Source: CAZNYN01 sp964577295 (GTDB lineage Bacteria; Synergistota; Synergistia; Synergistales; Synergistaceae). From it: a stretch of DNA of 32,298 bases. The notes under the pieces were generated by a model, which saw only the letters and a list, made by a program, of their open reading frames with translations, was not told the origin of the DNA and did not search any database. Where the stretch lies: the NCBI GenBank assembly GCA_964577295.1, contig CAZNYN010000021.1, positions 1 to 32,298 on the forward strand. Reading direction: 5' to 3'. Shown here piece by piece: positions 17,444-24,230 of the stretch (position 1 is its first letter; the number at the start of each line of letters is the position of its first letter). The translations under genes and the position numbers were made by a program.

Positions 17444-18463
17444 TTATATATTATTTAAAATTTTATTAATAGAATCCGTATAAGGTGCTCTGATTACTCC
17501 GCCTTCCGTTATTATGCCCGTTATCAAATCAGACGGGGTCACATCAAAAGCAGGATTCCAGACGTCTATCCTTTTCGGAATTATCTCTGCTCCCGCAACG
17601 GAGTGAACCTCTTCCGAAGAGCGCTCCTCTATGGGTATAGATTCGCCTGTTGGGCAGTTTATATCTATCGTACTCACCGGTGCGGCAATATAAAACGGAA
17701 CATTGTGGAATTTTGCCGCTATTGCCAAGGCGTAAGTTCCTATCTTATTGGCAGTGTCGCCGTTAGCCGCTATTCTGTCTGCGCCTGTGACAACCGCATC
17801 TATTTTTTTCTTGGACATCAAAAAAGCCGCCATCGAGTCACATATCACAGTGACATCAAAGCCGTCCTCAAAAAGTTCAAACGCCGTAAGTCTGCCGCCC
17901 TGTAAACGAGGACGCGTCTCATCGGCATATATTTTCAATTTTTTCCCGCTCTCCGCAGCGGCACGAAAGACACCGAGCGCCGTTCCGTATCCTGCGGTAG
18001 CCAACGCTCCCGCATTGCAGTGAGTTATGACAGAACAAGTACCTGGAAGCACTTCCTGTCCGAAAAATGATAATTTCTTATTTATCATAATATCATCAGA
18101 ATGAATTTTTACCGCTTCGGCAATCATAGCCTCGGCGAGAGATGAGTCATCTTTATACTTATCGTACACATTCCTCATACGTTTTATTGCCCAGTAGAGA
18201 TTAACAGCAGTCGGTCTTGTTGCCGCAAGTCTGGCAAGGGCGCATTCTACTGTGCTTATATCGCACATGGCGGCCAAAGCGGCTCCGTAAGCAGCCGCAA
18301 CTCCTATCGCCGGTGCCCCTCTTACTGTCATGTCCTCTATTGAAAGTGCCACATCCTCAAAAGAGCGGCATTCGCGAAAAGCTATATTATCGGGGACATT
18401 CCTCTGGTCAAGCAGTATCAGTGTTTTTGTTTCGGAATCCCATCTAAGTGTAGGAGGAAGCAT
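17444..18463 (-). CDS. mtnA: Methylthioribose-1-phosphate isomerase
   Basis: Converts 5-methylthioribose-1-phosphate to 5-methylthioribulose-1-phosphate in methionine salvage. The 339-residue protein shows RGAPAIGVAAAYG (48-60), catalytic Cys149 in THCNAGALAT, DETRPRLQGGRLT (181-193) and catalytic Asp229 in VTGADRIAANGD, all diagnostic of MtnA against the related eIF2B-type proteins. The open frame continues upstream to 18559 with a basic stretch that overlaps xseA; the ATG at 18463 has AAAGGGG 9 bases upstream and gives family length. No mtnK, mtnN or mtnP is in the window, so its substrate may come through MtaD and a phosphorylase. Confidence 0.94.
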   Translation of the reverse strand: MLPPTLRWDSETKTLILLDQRNVPDNIAFRECRSFEDVALSIEDMTVRGAPAIGVAAAYGAALAAMCDISTVECALARLAATRPTAVNLYWAIKRMRNVYDKYKDDSSLAEAMIAEAVKIHSDDIMINKKLSFFGQEVLPGTCSVITHCNAGALATAGYGTALGVFRAAAESGKKLKIYADETRPRLQGGRLTAFELFEDGFDVTVICDSMAAFLMSKKKIDAVVTGADRIAANGDTANKIGTYALAIAAKFHNVPFYIAAPVSTIDINCPTGESIPIEERSSEEVHSVAGAEIIPKRIDVWNPAFDVTPSDLITGIITEGGVIRAPYTDSINKILNNI

Positions 18464-18477
18464 ATCAAAATACCCCT

Positions 18478-19698
18478 TTACTTTGTATTTGGCATGACGC
18501 TGTCTATGACGGCGCAGGCTTTTCCGTCTCTCATGCGTATTGATATTATGCCGCCGCATTTTAAATCAGCGGTCGATTTTATCATATTTCCCTCTTCGTC
18601 CTGACATATTGAATAGCCTTTCGCCAGGATATTGAGGGGAGACGCTCCGTTCAAAGATGCGGCATGGGATGAGAGGGAAGCCGACTCTATATCTATCTTA
18701 TGGCTGATGCTGCGCCTCATTCCGAGAGCCGCATTTTTAGTAAAATCAAGCGAGGGGACAATTTTATTTTTCAGACACAAAAGACTCATTCTGTCCCTGC
18801 TCAAAGATATATAGTCGGATATTTTTGAAATTCTGAAATCGAGCTTATATGCGCAGGAATCCTTTATCGTATCAAGCTGAGAAAGCAGGTCGCGGCTGTC
18901 CGGAAAAACCCTTTCCGCTGCTCCTGATGGAGTCGGAGCGGAAGCATCGGCGGCCATATCAGCCAGAGTAAAATCTATCTGATGCCCCAGTCCTGTAATA
19001 ACTGGAACAGGTGACATACGTACCGCACGCACTACGGATTCACTGTCGAAAATATCCAAGTCATCACGGCTGCCGCCGCCGCGCGCAAGAATTGCGAGAG
19101 ATAGATTCTTCACCTTAGCAAGAGAGCTAAACGCGTAAGATATTTCCTCCTCCGCCGCAAAACCCTGCATAAGGCTGGGAATCACAATGATGTCGGCAGA
19201 GGGATACCTCATTGATGATATCTTGATTACATCCTGCAGTGCCGCTCCCGTAGGGGAAGTTATAACAGCTACTCTGTTGGGGAAAAAGGGTATGGGGCGC
19301 TTTAGTGCAGGGTCGAAAAGACCTTCCTGAGCCAGCTTATTTTTAAGCATCTCTTTTGCTCTGGCCTTCGCTCCCGCACCTATGGGAAGAAGGTTAGACG
19401 CATACATCTGGTACGAGCCTCGTGCGCCGTAAACATCGACACTGCCTCGTACCATTACTTCGTCACCGTCTTTTGGCCACGTCAAAACAGAAGAGGCGTT
19501 TGAACGGAAGAGTACACAAGCAATACGGCTCTCCTTGCCCAATATCGTAAAGTACGAGTGACCGCTCGTGTGTTTCTTAAAGCCCATAAGTTCGCCGCAT
19601 ACAGAAACGTTTTGAAGTTCCCCGCAGGAAAATATTGCTTTTCTGATAGTTCCGGTCAGTTCATCGACAGTTACAGGCGCGTCTTTTTTTAAATACAT
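18478..19698 (-). CDS. xseA: Exodeoxyribonuclease VII large subunit
   Basis: Catalytic subunit of the single-strand exonuclease ExoVII. The 406 residues comprise an N-terminal OB-fold (about 8-100, with VCGELMGFKKHTSGHSYF), the catalytic core with VITSPTGAALQDVI, ARGGGSRDDLDIFD and GLGHQIDFTLADMAAD, a coiled C-terminal region and a terminal ILAKGYSI segment. It follows nusB with three bases between stop and ATG and has no convincing SD, so it probably relies on coupling to nusB. The small subunit gene xseB, often adjacent, is not here; mtnA follows instead. Confidence 0.94.
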   Translation of the reverse strand: MYLKKDAPVTVDELTGTIRKAIFSCGELQNVSVCGELMGFKKHTSGHSYFTILGKESRIACVLFRSNASSVLTWPKDGDEVMVRGSVDVYGARGSYQMYASNLLPIGAGAKARAKEMLKNKLAQEGLFDPALKRPIPFFPNRVAVITSPTGAALQDVIKISSMRYPSADIIVIPSLMQGFAAEEEISYAFSSLAKVKNLSLAILARGGGSRDDLDIFDSESVVRAVRMSPVPVITGLGHQIDFTLADMAADASAPTPSGAAERVFPDSRDLLSQLDTIKDSCAYKLDFRISKISDYISLSRDRMSLLCLKNKIVPSLDFTKNAALGMRRSISHKIDIESASLSSHAASLNGASPLNILAKGYSICQDEEGNMIKSTADLKCGGIISIRMRDGKACAVIDSVMPNTK

Positions 19699-19701
19699 TG
19701 T

Positions 19702-20130
19702 TTAATCTTGCAGGTTTTTCCGTACAATGCGCCCTAGCACACCGTTTACAAATTTGCCGGAATCATCTGTACCGTAAGCTTTTGCAAGCTCTACCGCCTC
19801 GGATATTGCAACAGGCACAGGTACTCTCTTGCTCAGGACACCCTCGTAAAGAGCTATGCTTATGACTGCTTTGTCGACGGCAACCATTCGTTCCGGTCTC
19901 CAGCCTATGATATTGTCTCTTAAAAGCTCGGATATAGTATCCTCGCACTGCCTTACGCCGGTGAGCAGTTCGCAGGCATAGTCAAATACACCCTCATGCT
20001 CTTCCTCGGATGGATAGAGCTCTATAGCTTCCAAAATATCGGCATCGGACCTCATGTCCAGCTCGTAAATAAGCTGGAGTGCTATTTCGCGCGATCTATG
20101 GCGCAGCTGCGCCCTTTGTGAATGACTCAA
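19702..20130 (-). CDS. nusB: Transcription antitermination factor NusB
   Basis: Binds NusE (S10) and boxA RNA to support rRNA antitermination. The 142-residue all-helical protein has the typical N-terminal RHRSREIALQLIYELD and the C-terminal AVELAKAYGTDDSGKFVNG(V)LG signature. The start appears to be a TTG at 20130 with AGGAG 9 bases upstream; no suitable ATG lies nearby. It begins 4 bases after the unrecognised membrane gene and is followed by xseA. The order Asp23-type gene, nusB, xseA parallels yqhY-nusB-(folD)-xseA of Bacillus. Confidence 0.93.
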   Translation of the reverse strand: MSHSQRAQLRHRSREIALQLIYELDMRSDADILEAIELYPSEEEHEGVFDYACELLTGVRQCEDTISELLRDNIIGWRPERMVAVDKAVISIALYEGVLSKRVPVPVAISEAVELAKAYGTDDSGKFVNGVLGRIVRKNLQD

Positions 20131-20134
20131 TTAA

Positions 20135-20608
20135 TCATCTCCTGAACTGTTCCATCAATACTTTTATCTGTTTCTGTCCGTCTTCCGTGAGGAATATCCA
20201 AGAGATTCCATAACCAATTACAGCTGCAAATATTGACCATAAAATTCCCTTAAAACCAAGATGCACAAGAGCGGTAAAAGCCGCAGCCGCGCCACCCCAG
20301 AATATCGGCAGCATCCACAGCGGAGTTTTCTTGGGATTGTCCTGAGGAGCGACATTTATCCAGTTTATCTCCGTTGCAATGCCTGACTTTGCGAACATGC
20401 CGCACAGCTTTGCAGACAAAGTCTCCTTTGTTTCTTCCGATGCTTTCTCGGGCAAGGTTATATATATATACATAAGATTCTTTTCGCCTATAAATGAAAC
20501 TTCCTGACAATAGAAGTCTTTTGGAAGCTTTTTAACAATCATCTGCTTGAAAGAGTCTCCATCCAGCCAAATCTTGCCAAGTTCAGTTGTTGTCCATAAA
20601 AATAACAT
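20135..20608 (-). CDS. Unrecognised protein with two C-terminal membrane helices
   Basis: I do not recognise this 157-residue protein. It has a soluble N-terminal part (1-90) with alternating strands and helices (MYIYITLPEKASEET near 46-60), then two hydrophobic helices at about 97-118 and 120-140 joined by a very short turn, and a charged C-terminus. The tight hairpin suggests both ends face the cytoplasm. The start is the ATG at 20608 with GAGAGG 7 bases upstream; an in-frame TTG at 20623 lies before that SD. It sits between an Asp23-family gene and nusB. In Gram-positives Asp23 proteins are membrane-anchored by small partners such as AmaP, so an anchoring role is conceivable but is only inference. 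Confidence 0.8.
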   Translation of the reverse strand: MLFLWTTTELGKIWLDGDSFKQMIVKKLPKDFYCQEVSFIGEKNLMYIYITLPEKASEETKETLSAKLCGMFAKSGIATEINWINVAPQDNPKKTPLWMLPIFWGGAAAAFTALVHLGFKGILWSIFAAVIGYGISWIFLTEDGQKQIKVLMEQFRR

Positions 20609-20615
20609 GTCGACA

Positions 20616-20629
20616 CCTCTCAATAGAGG
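20616..20629 (-). promoter_or_regulatory. Small hairpin covering the SD of the unknown membrane gene
   Basis: On the minus strand CCTCT-ATTG-AGAGG forms a perfect 5-bp stem whose 3' arm is the AGAGG SD of the gene at 20608. Its 5' arm shares two bases with the large hairpin just upstream (20628-20659), so the two structures compete slightly. A translational control role is speculative. Confidence 0.3.
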
Positions 20630-20659
20630 AGGCCGGATTCCTTTGGGATTCCGGCCTCC
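20628..20659 (-). other. Strong GC-rich intercistronic hairpin
   Basis: Arms GGAGGCCGGATTCC and GGATTCCGGCCTCC form a 14-bp stem with one internal mismatch and a 4-base loop, between the Asp23-family stop and the next gene. No U run follows on the minus strand, so it is not a classical terminator. It may mark an RNA processing or stability boundary. Confidence 0.6.
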
Positions 20660-20676
20660 GAGATTAGTTACCTTAT

Positions 20677-21150
20677 TCAGGCCTCTTCATTAAAGGTACT
20701 GTAAGATGAGTCTGTTGACTGAGAGCTATCCTGAGGCGATTTTTCGGCAAAGGATATTCCCTGTACATAAATATTGACTCCCTTTATGGAATATCCGGTA
20801 AAACGTTCGATCTGCTCTTTGATGGCTTCCTGGACATCCCAGCAGACATCCGGTATACGAAGGCCGTATTTAACGGATATATACGCGTCTACGAGTATTT
20901 CCGGGGCATCTCCGTCGGAAATCGAAATCCTGACGCCGTTAACAGTCTTTCTTCCGAGACGGAGATTGGCCATAAGTCCCGGGTTTGCGGGAGAAACTCC
21001 CTCGACGCTGTTCAAGGCTTTTGTGGCCAGTTGAGCTATTACATCCTCTGAAATACGAATTTTGCCTTCAAGATTCGACTGGTCAATAGACGACCCTGCA
21101 TCAATTACGTCATCTGACATAACGTTACTGTCGTTACTGGATTCAACCAT
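20677..21150 (-). CDS. Asp23/Gls24 family envelope stress protein (YqhY-like)
   Basis: The 157-residue protein contains a DUF322/Asp23 domain at about 28-135: GKIRISEDVIAQLATKALN, then VEGVSPANPG, an IS(D)GDAPEILVDAYISVKYG strand pair and VQEAIKEQIERFTGYSI followed by VNIYVQGISF. The N- and C-terminal ends are Ser/Asp-rich and probably disordered. YqhY-type members are linked to lipid (acetyl-CoA carboxylase) control in Bacillus, and Asp23 to membrane stress. The ATG has a strong AAAGGAGGT SD. It is separated from the upstream gene by a 166-base gap holding an inverted-repeat element, so it may begin a new transcription unit leading into nusB and xseA. No acc genes lie next to it here. Confidence 0.88.
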   Translation of the reverse strand: MVESSNDSNVMSDDVIDAGSSIDQSNLEGKIRISEDVIAQLATKALNSVEGVSPANPGLMANLRLGRKTVNGVRISISDGDAPEILVDAYISVKYGLRIPDVCWDVQEAIKEQIERFTGYSIKGVNIYVQGISFAEKSPQDSSQSTDSSYSTFNEEA

Positions 21151-21197
21151 GCGGTAATACCTCCTTTGACTTAAAAGACACCTATTGATCTAAAGAA

Positions 21198-21249
21198 CCG
21201 CTGATTAGATGCGCCATCCGCATCATAGGCAGTCACATCCAATCAGCGG
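21198..21249 (-). repeat. Inverted-repeat element copy A, terminator-like
   Basis: Arms CCGCTGATTAGATG (21198-21211) and CATCCAATCAGCGG (21236-21249) form a 14-bp stem with one G-U pair, with a 24-base interior that can itself fold (GATGC with GCATC). On the minus strand the distal arm runs into TTCTTTAG, so it may terminate the efp/zinc-ribbon transcript. A related element lies at 31758-31805. Within this 166-base gap I see no clear promoter. Confidence 0.6.
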
Positions 21250-21316
21250 ACAATACGTTGGCAGTTTACTGCGCGCACCTGTTTAATCAGTGTTTTCTCT
21301 AATATTGCTTAAAACT

Positions 21317-21733
21317 TTATTCCGGGATCTTGAAGTCTTTTCCGCAGTGCGGGCAAAGAAGATCTTCATCCTCGTCATACATGGCGGGTTCAAAATAGAA
21401 GTCCTTGCCGCAGTGAGGGCATGTTACCGAGGCATACTCCTCCTCGTCGAACTCTTCATAGTCATCATCGTCGTCATCGTCATCGCAGCCGCAGTCACAC
21501 TCATCTTCGAGAAGCTCTTCGAGCTCATCTTCGATATCGCATACGTCCTCATCGAGCTGCTCAAGGTAATCATTCAGCTCCTGATGCACTTCTTCGTGTT
21601 CTTCAAGTGCCTCAGCCAAGGAGTCCATAGCGTCTACCAGTGCCGCATAAAACTTCTCTTTCTCTGGCGTATCTGTCAAATTCTGGCCATCGATAAGACC
21701 TTTCAGATATGCTATTTTTTCACGTGCGCTCAT
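21317..21733 (-). CDS. Acidic coiled-coil protein with zinc ribbon (CD1247 N-terminal domain-like)
   Basis: The function is unknown. The 138-residue protein begins MSAREKIAYLKGLIDG, resembling the CD1247 N-terminal domain proteins of clostridia, followed by a Glu-rich coiled-coil stretch (34-78). A Cys-rich knot C79/C81/C83 precedes a run of eight aspartates (84-91), then two copies of CPHCGKDF at 105-112 and 127-134 form a likely zinc ribbon. The ATG at 21733 has GGAGGGG 5 bases upstream; an in-frame TTG at 21751 lies before the SD. It follows efp by 47 bases and probably shares its transcript. It could sense metal or bind nucleic acid, but nothing in sequence decides this. Confidence 0.82.
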   Translation of the reverse strand: MSAREKIAYLKGLIDGQNLTDTPEKEKFYAALVDAMDSLAEALEEHEEVHQELNDYLEQLDEDVCDIEDELEELLEDECDCGCDDDDDDDDYEEFDEEEYASVTCPHCGKDFYFEPAMYDEDEDLLCPHCGKDFKIPE

Positions 21734-21780
21734 AAGAACCCCTCCAGTCAATTGTTTTCCGCGCCGAAAAGTGCGGAATG

Positions 21781-22353
21781 TTACTTTTTAGCTCTTTCGA
21801 GATACTCACCCGTCCTTGTGTCAACGATAATCATTTCCTCGTTTTCCACAAAGAAAGGTACTGTAACTACCAGCCCTGTTTCGGTTGTAGCAGGTTTGCC
21901 GCCGCCCGATGCCGTATCGCCTTTAAATCCGGGCGGTGTGTCGACAATTTTCATAGTGACAGAGTTCGGAAGCTCTATGCCCATTACTCTCTCCTCGTAC
22001 ATGTCGAAGCTCACCTCGAGGTCATCAACAAGATACTTTACCGCATCACCCAAAACTTCTGCCGAGAGGTAGACCTGGTCGTATGATTCCATGTCCATGA
22101 AAATATAGTCGTCCCCGTCCTTGTACTGGTACTGAGCGGGTTTTTCGTCAAAGACTATTCTTTCGAAGCGTTCTCCGGACTTGAAAGACTGCTCTACACC
22201 CGAACCCGTCTCCAGATTGCGAAGCTTTCCTCTGACAATAGCGCCGCCGCGTCCCATCTTATGGTGCGAGCATTCGAGGATGATCCACATTCCGCCCTCC
22301 CACTTGATTTTCAGTCCCGGGCGAAAATCACTTGTATCAACTATCTGTGCCAT
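21781..22353 (-). CDS. efp: Elongation factor P with arginine at the tip
   Basis: Relieves ribosome stalling at polyproline stretches. The 190 residues show the three beta-barrel domains: the KOW-like N-domain (1-65), an OB domain (66-130) and a C-terminal OB domain ending with the FVENEEMIIVDTRTGEYLER signature. The loop that reaches the peptidyl-transferase centre reads HHKMGRGGA, placing Arg35 where E. coli has the beta-lysylated Lys34 of VKPGKGQA, and Met where Pro is usual. The ATG has GGAGG 10 bases upstream. It lies directly downstream of the pilus genes but has its own likely promoter. Confidence 0.97.
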   Translation of the reverse strand: MAQIVDTSDFRPGLKIKWEGGMWIILECSHHKMGRGGAIVRGKLRNLETGSGVEQSFKSGERFERIVFDEKPAQYQYKDGDDYIFMDMESYDQVYLSAEVLGDAVKYLVDDLEVSFDMYEERVMGIELPNSVTMKIVDTPPGFKGDTASGGGKPATTETGLVVTVPFFVENEEMIIVDTRTGEYLERAKK

Positions 22354-22378
22354 GCAAAAAAATCCTCCCTGTAACTTT

Positions 22379-22397
22379 GTGGATATCCGCTATCCAC
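22379..22397 (-). promoter_or_regulatory. Hairpin/dyad in the efp leader
   Basis: GTGGATA and TATCCAC form a perfect 7-bp inverted repeat around a 5-base spacer (GCGGA on the minus strand), about 25 bases before the efp ATG and just upstream of its SD. It could be an operator or a leader hairpin; nothing else supports either reading. Confidence 0.35.
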
Positions 22398-22425
22398 TGA
22401 ATTCGATTCACAAATATGCTATATA

Positions 22426-22455
22426 ATCATAACATAAAATTGTGTTATTTGTCTT
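22426..22455 (-). promoter_or_regulatory. Candidate efp promoter
   Basis: On the minus strand, TGTTATGAT (22426-22434) is an extended -10 with one mismatch to TATAAT. AAGACA (22450-22455) lies 18 bases upstream and matches four of six -35 positions; it overlaps the last codons of the preceding minor pilin gene. This would give efp a leader of about 65 bases. Confidence 0.35.
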
Positions 22456-23017
22456 TATTTAACATTTTATTTACCGTGTAAAGAGGAACAAGAGAACTTC
22501 CTCCTCCGTTCTTATCCGTCAATGCAATGTACTCCCTGACCGTAACACGGGCAAAGTATGGATTTTTGCTGTCCGCACACTCCGTTCTGACAAAAAAATG
22601 TTTTGCAGTGCGTGTATCGCCGCCTTCGCATACTACATCATGATCCTCAATCGCAATACCGTCGTATTCTGTAATTATACTTTTATCGGGCGCCTTGCCC
22701 CCTGCATATATAATATGAGCCTTTGTCTCGCCCCATGTTTCTTTTGGCAGATCCATTCCGACATCAGTTACCGTATCCAATGATGCCGATGAGTAAATCA
22801 TGTCAGAAGATATCATGTCCAGAAGCTTCTTTTCACATATCGCTCCTAGCTGTAAAGAGGTATTTAGCTTTTTTACCGCCTTTGCTTCAAATAATTTTGA
22901 CTCCGCGGCTTTCTGTGAAAAGAGAAGCAGAGCCGCGCATATTGTTGATACGGCAAATAGCAGTACCAAGCCTGTTATAAGGACGAAGCCTCTTTCATAT
23001 CTTTTATCGCAATACAA
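22445..23017 (-). CDS. Minor pilin-like protein (PilX/GspK-like), no Glu5
   Basis: The 190-residue protein has a short charged leader (CDKRYERG) followed by a hydrophobic helix FVLITGLVLLFAVSTICAAL, the shape of a class III signal peptide with cleavage after Gly. Position +5 is Thr, not Glu; GspK/PilX-type tip pilins share this lack. The C-terminal domain is not recognisable. An open frame reaches a TTG at 23044, but the TTG at 23017 has GGAGG 8 bases upstream and leaves a leader of normal length. It overlaps the preceding gene by 43 bases. It is the last pilus gene before efp. Confidence 0.72.
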   Translation of the reverse strand: MYCDKRYERGFVLITGLVLLFAVSTICAALLLFSQKAAESKLFEAKAVKKLNTSLQLGAICEKKLLDMISSDMIYSSASLDTVTDVGMDLPKETWGETKAHIIYAGGKAPDKSIITEYDGIAIEDHDVVCEGGDTRTAKHFFVRTECADSKNPYFARVTVREYIALTDKNGGGSSLVPLYTVNKMLNKDK

Positions 23018-23931
23018 TTTGCCAGCCTCCACGTGACCTTGCAAGCATATCTGCGGTAACGGCTTTTTTTAGCCTCCCACTTGCGAACTATTTTTTCGGG
23101 GCAGTTTTCTATCCAAGTAATAGACTTTTCATCATCGTGCAGAACCTTGCCTTTTGCTAATATGTACATGGTTATGATCTTTGTATCTTTATCTAAATCA
23201 AAATACACACTTTCTATTCCGTCTATTCTCGGCTGAATGCCGCTGATTCTGTAATCGTCGGTGTAGAGTACCCCGCTTTCTGCGTAAACCTTTATAGCAC
23301 GGAAGTATATAAGTTCGTCACCTTCCCTGACTCTGTACTCGGGATCGGAGGCAGACTCGACCTGCATGACAGAGGATCCGACTTCTTTTGTCCGAACCAC
23401 AAGCGGTGTCGGAGAAGGGAAACTCCTTGCGAACATCACAACATTTTTTACATATTTGGGCGCCCCGTACCTCTTTGCTTCGATACGAGCTTCGTCCTCC
23501 GAGCGCGACAGCTTTATTATTTTACTCTTACCGCTGTAATCCTTGAACTCTGTAACTTTTATCCCTGACGGAACACCGTATGCTATCTTCAAGACACTGT
23601 TTTCCCCGCCGGACACGGATGATTCTACGTTTATGGGCCCCTCCCAGCAAAATGGCTCAAACCCAGAGTCCATAAAAGAACTTTTATAGCTCTTGGCGTC
23701 ATAAGGCATTGCAATTCCGCAATAAAAAACAGGTGCCCGCAAGAGAGCCACTGTCATAGATATTCTGTGCTCGGCATATCTGCGGTCGTAATATACCGCC
23801 GCAGTGTCAGCCGTCTGCCTTAACGATGTAAGTGCGGTCGGTATTGTCATCATAATTATTGCAAGAGCGCACATTACAGATATAAGAACAGAGGCTTTAT
23901 GAACCCGTTTTGGGCCAGAGTAACACCGCAT
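22975..23931 (-). CDS. Minor pilin-like protein (PilW-like), divergent
   Basis: The 318-residue protein has one N-terminal hydrophobic segment, SVLISVMCALAIIMMTIPTA (about 14-33), after a basic leader (MRCYSGPKRVHKA), and a large, mainly beta extracytoplasmic domain. This matches the size and position of PilW/GspJ-type minor pilins. The usual Gly at the cleavage site and Glu at +5 are missing (HKA then SVLIS), so prepilin peptidase processing is uncertain. The ATG at 23931 has GAGGA 7 bases upstream and overlaps the previous gene by 35 bases. It lies between two other pilin-like genes, so I infer a minor pilin. Confidence 0.68.
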   Translation of the reverse strand: MRCYSGPKRVHKASVLISVMCALAIIMMTIPTALTSLRQTADTAAVYYDRRYAEHRISMTVALLRAPVFYCGIAMPYDAKSYKSSFMDSGFEPFCWEGPINVESSVSGGENSVLKIAYGVPSGIKVTEFKDYSGKSKIIKLSRSEDEARIEAKRYGAPKYVKNVVMFARSFPSPTPLVVRTKEVGSSVMQVESASDPEYRVREGDELIYFRAIKVYAESGVLYTDDYRISGIQPRIDGIESVYFDLDKDTKIITMYILAKGKVLHDDEKSITWIENCPEKIVRKWEAKKSRYRRYACKVTWRLANCIAIKDMKEASSL

Positions 23932-24229
23932 CCTCAGTTCCTCGCATACTTTCCGTCTTTATATGTATTTCACTCATACCATTGTTGTTATCAGAATCTT
24001 TTACATTTATATTAAGACCGCTTCGAGCTGCAATGTCCTTTATTTCCACCCCCGAACAGAGGAGTGAGAGAACCTCTTCTTTTGCATATTCACTGTGAAG
24101 GACGGTATTGACCTTATCAAAAACTCTGCCTCCCGTTGAAATCGACGAGGCTGCAAGCAGGCAGACTATAAGTACTATAAATACAAAAATCAGGCTTTCC
24201 GGCAGCAGAAAGCCTCTCTTTGCAGACAT
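23897..24229 (-). CDS. Minor type IV pilin / pseudopilin (PilV/GspI-like size)
   Basis: The 110-residue protein has a clear class III prepilin signal: MSAKRG followed by FLLPESLIFVFIVLIVCLLA, with cleavage after Gly6 and the conserved Glu at mature position 5. The remaining 75 residues form a small extracytoplasmic domain with no recognisable family. The ATG comes directly after the pilT stop (one base between) with no clear SD, so it likely depends on coupling to pilT. It probably starts the minor-pilin complex that primes pilus assembly together with the two following genes. Confidence 0.78.
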   Translation of the reverse strand: MSAKRGFLLPESLIFVFIVLIVCLLAASSISTGGRVFDKVNTVLHSEYAKEEVLSLLCSGVEIKDIAARSGLNINVKDSDNNNGMSEIHIKTESMRGTEDAVLLWPKTGS

Positions 24230-24230
24230 A

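Noticed and set aside
18464..18559. N-terminal extension of MtnA
   Set aside because: It overlaps xseA, is a His/Arg-rich shadow sequence, and the ATG at 18463 has AAAGGGG upstream and matches family length.
20628..20659. Large hairpin as a rho-independent terminator
   Set aside because: No U tract follows it on the transcribed strand and the next genes continue in the same direction, so it is listed only as a hairpin.
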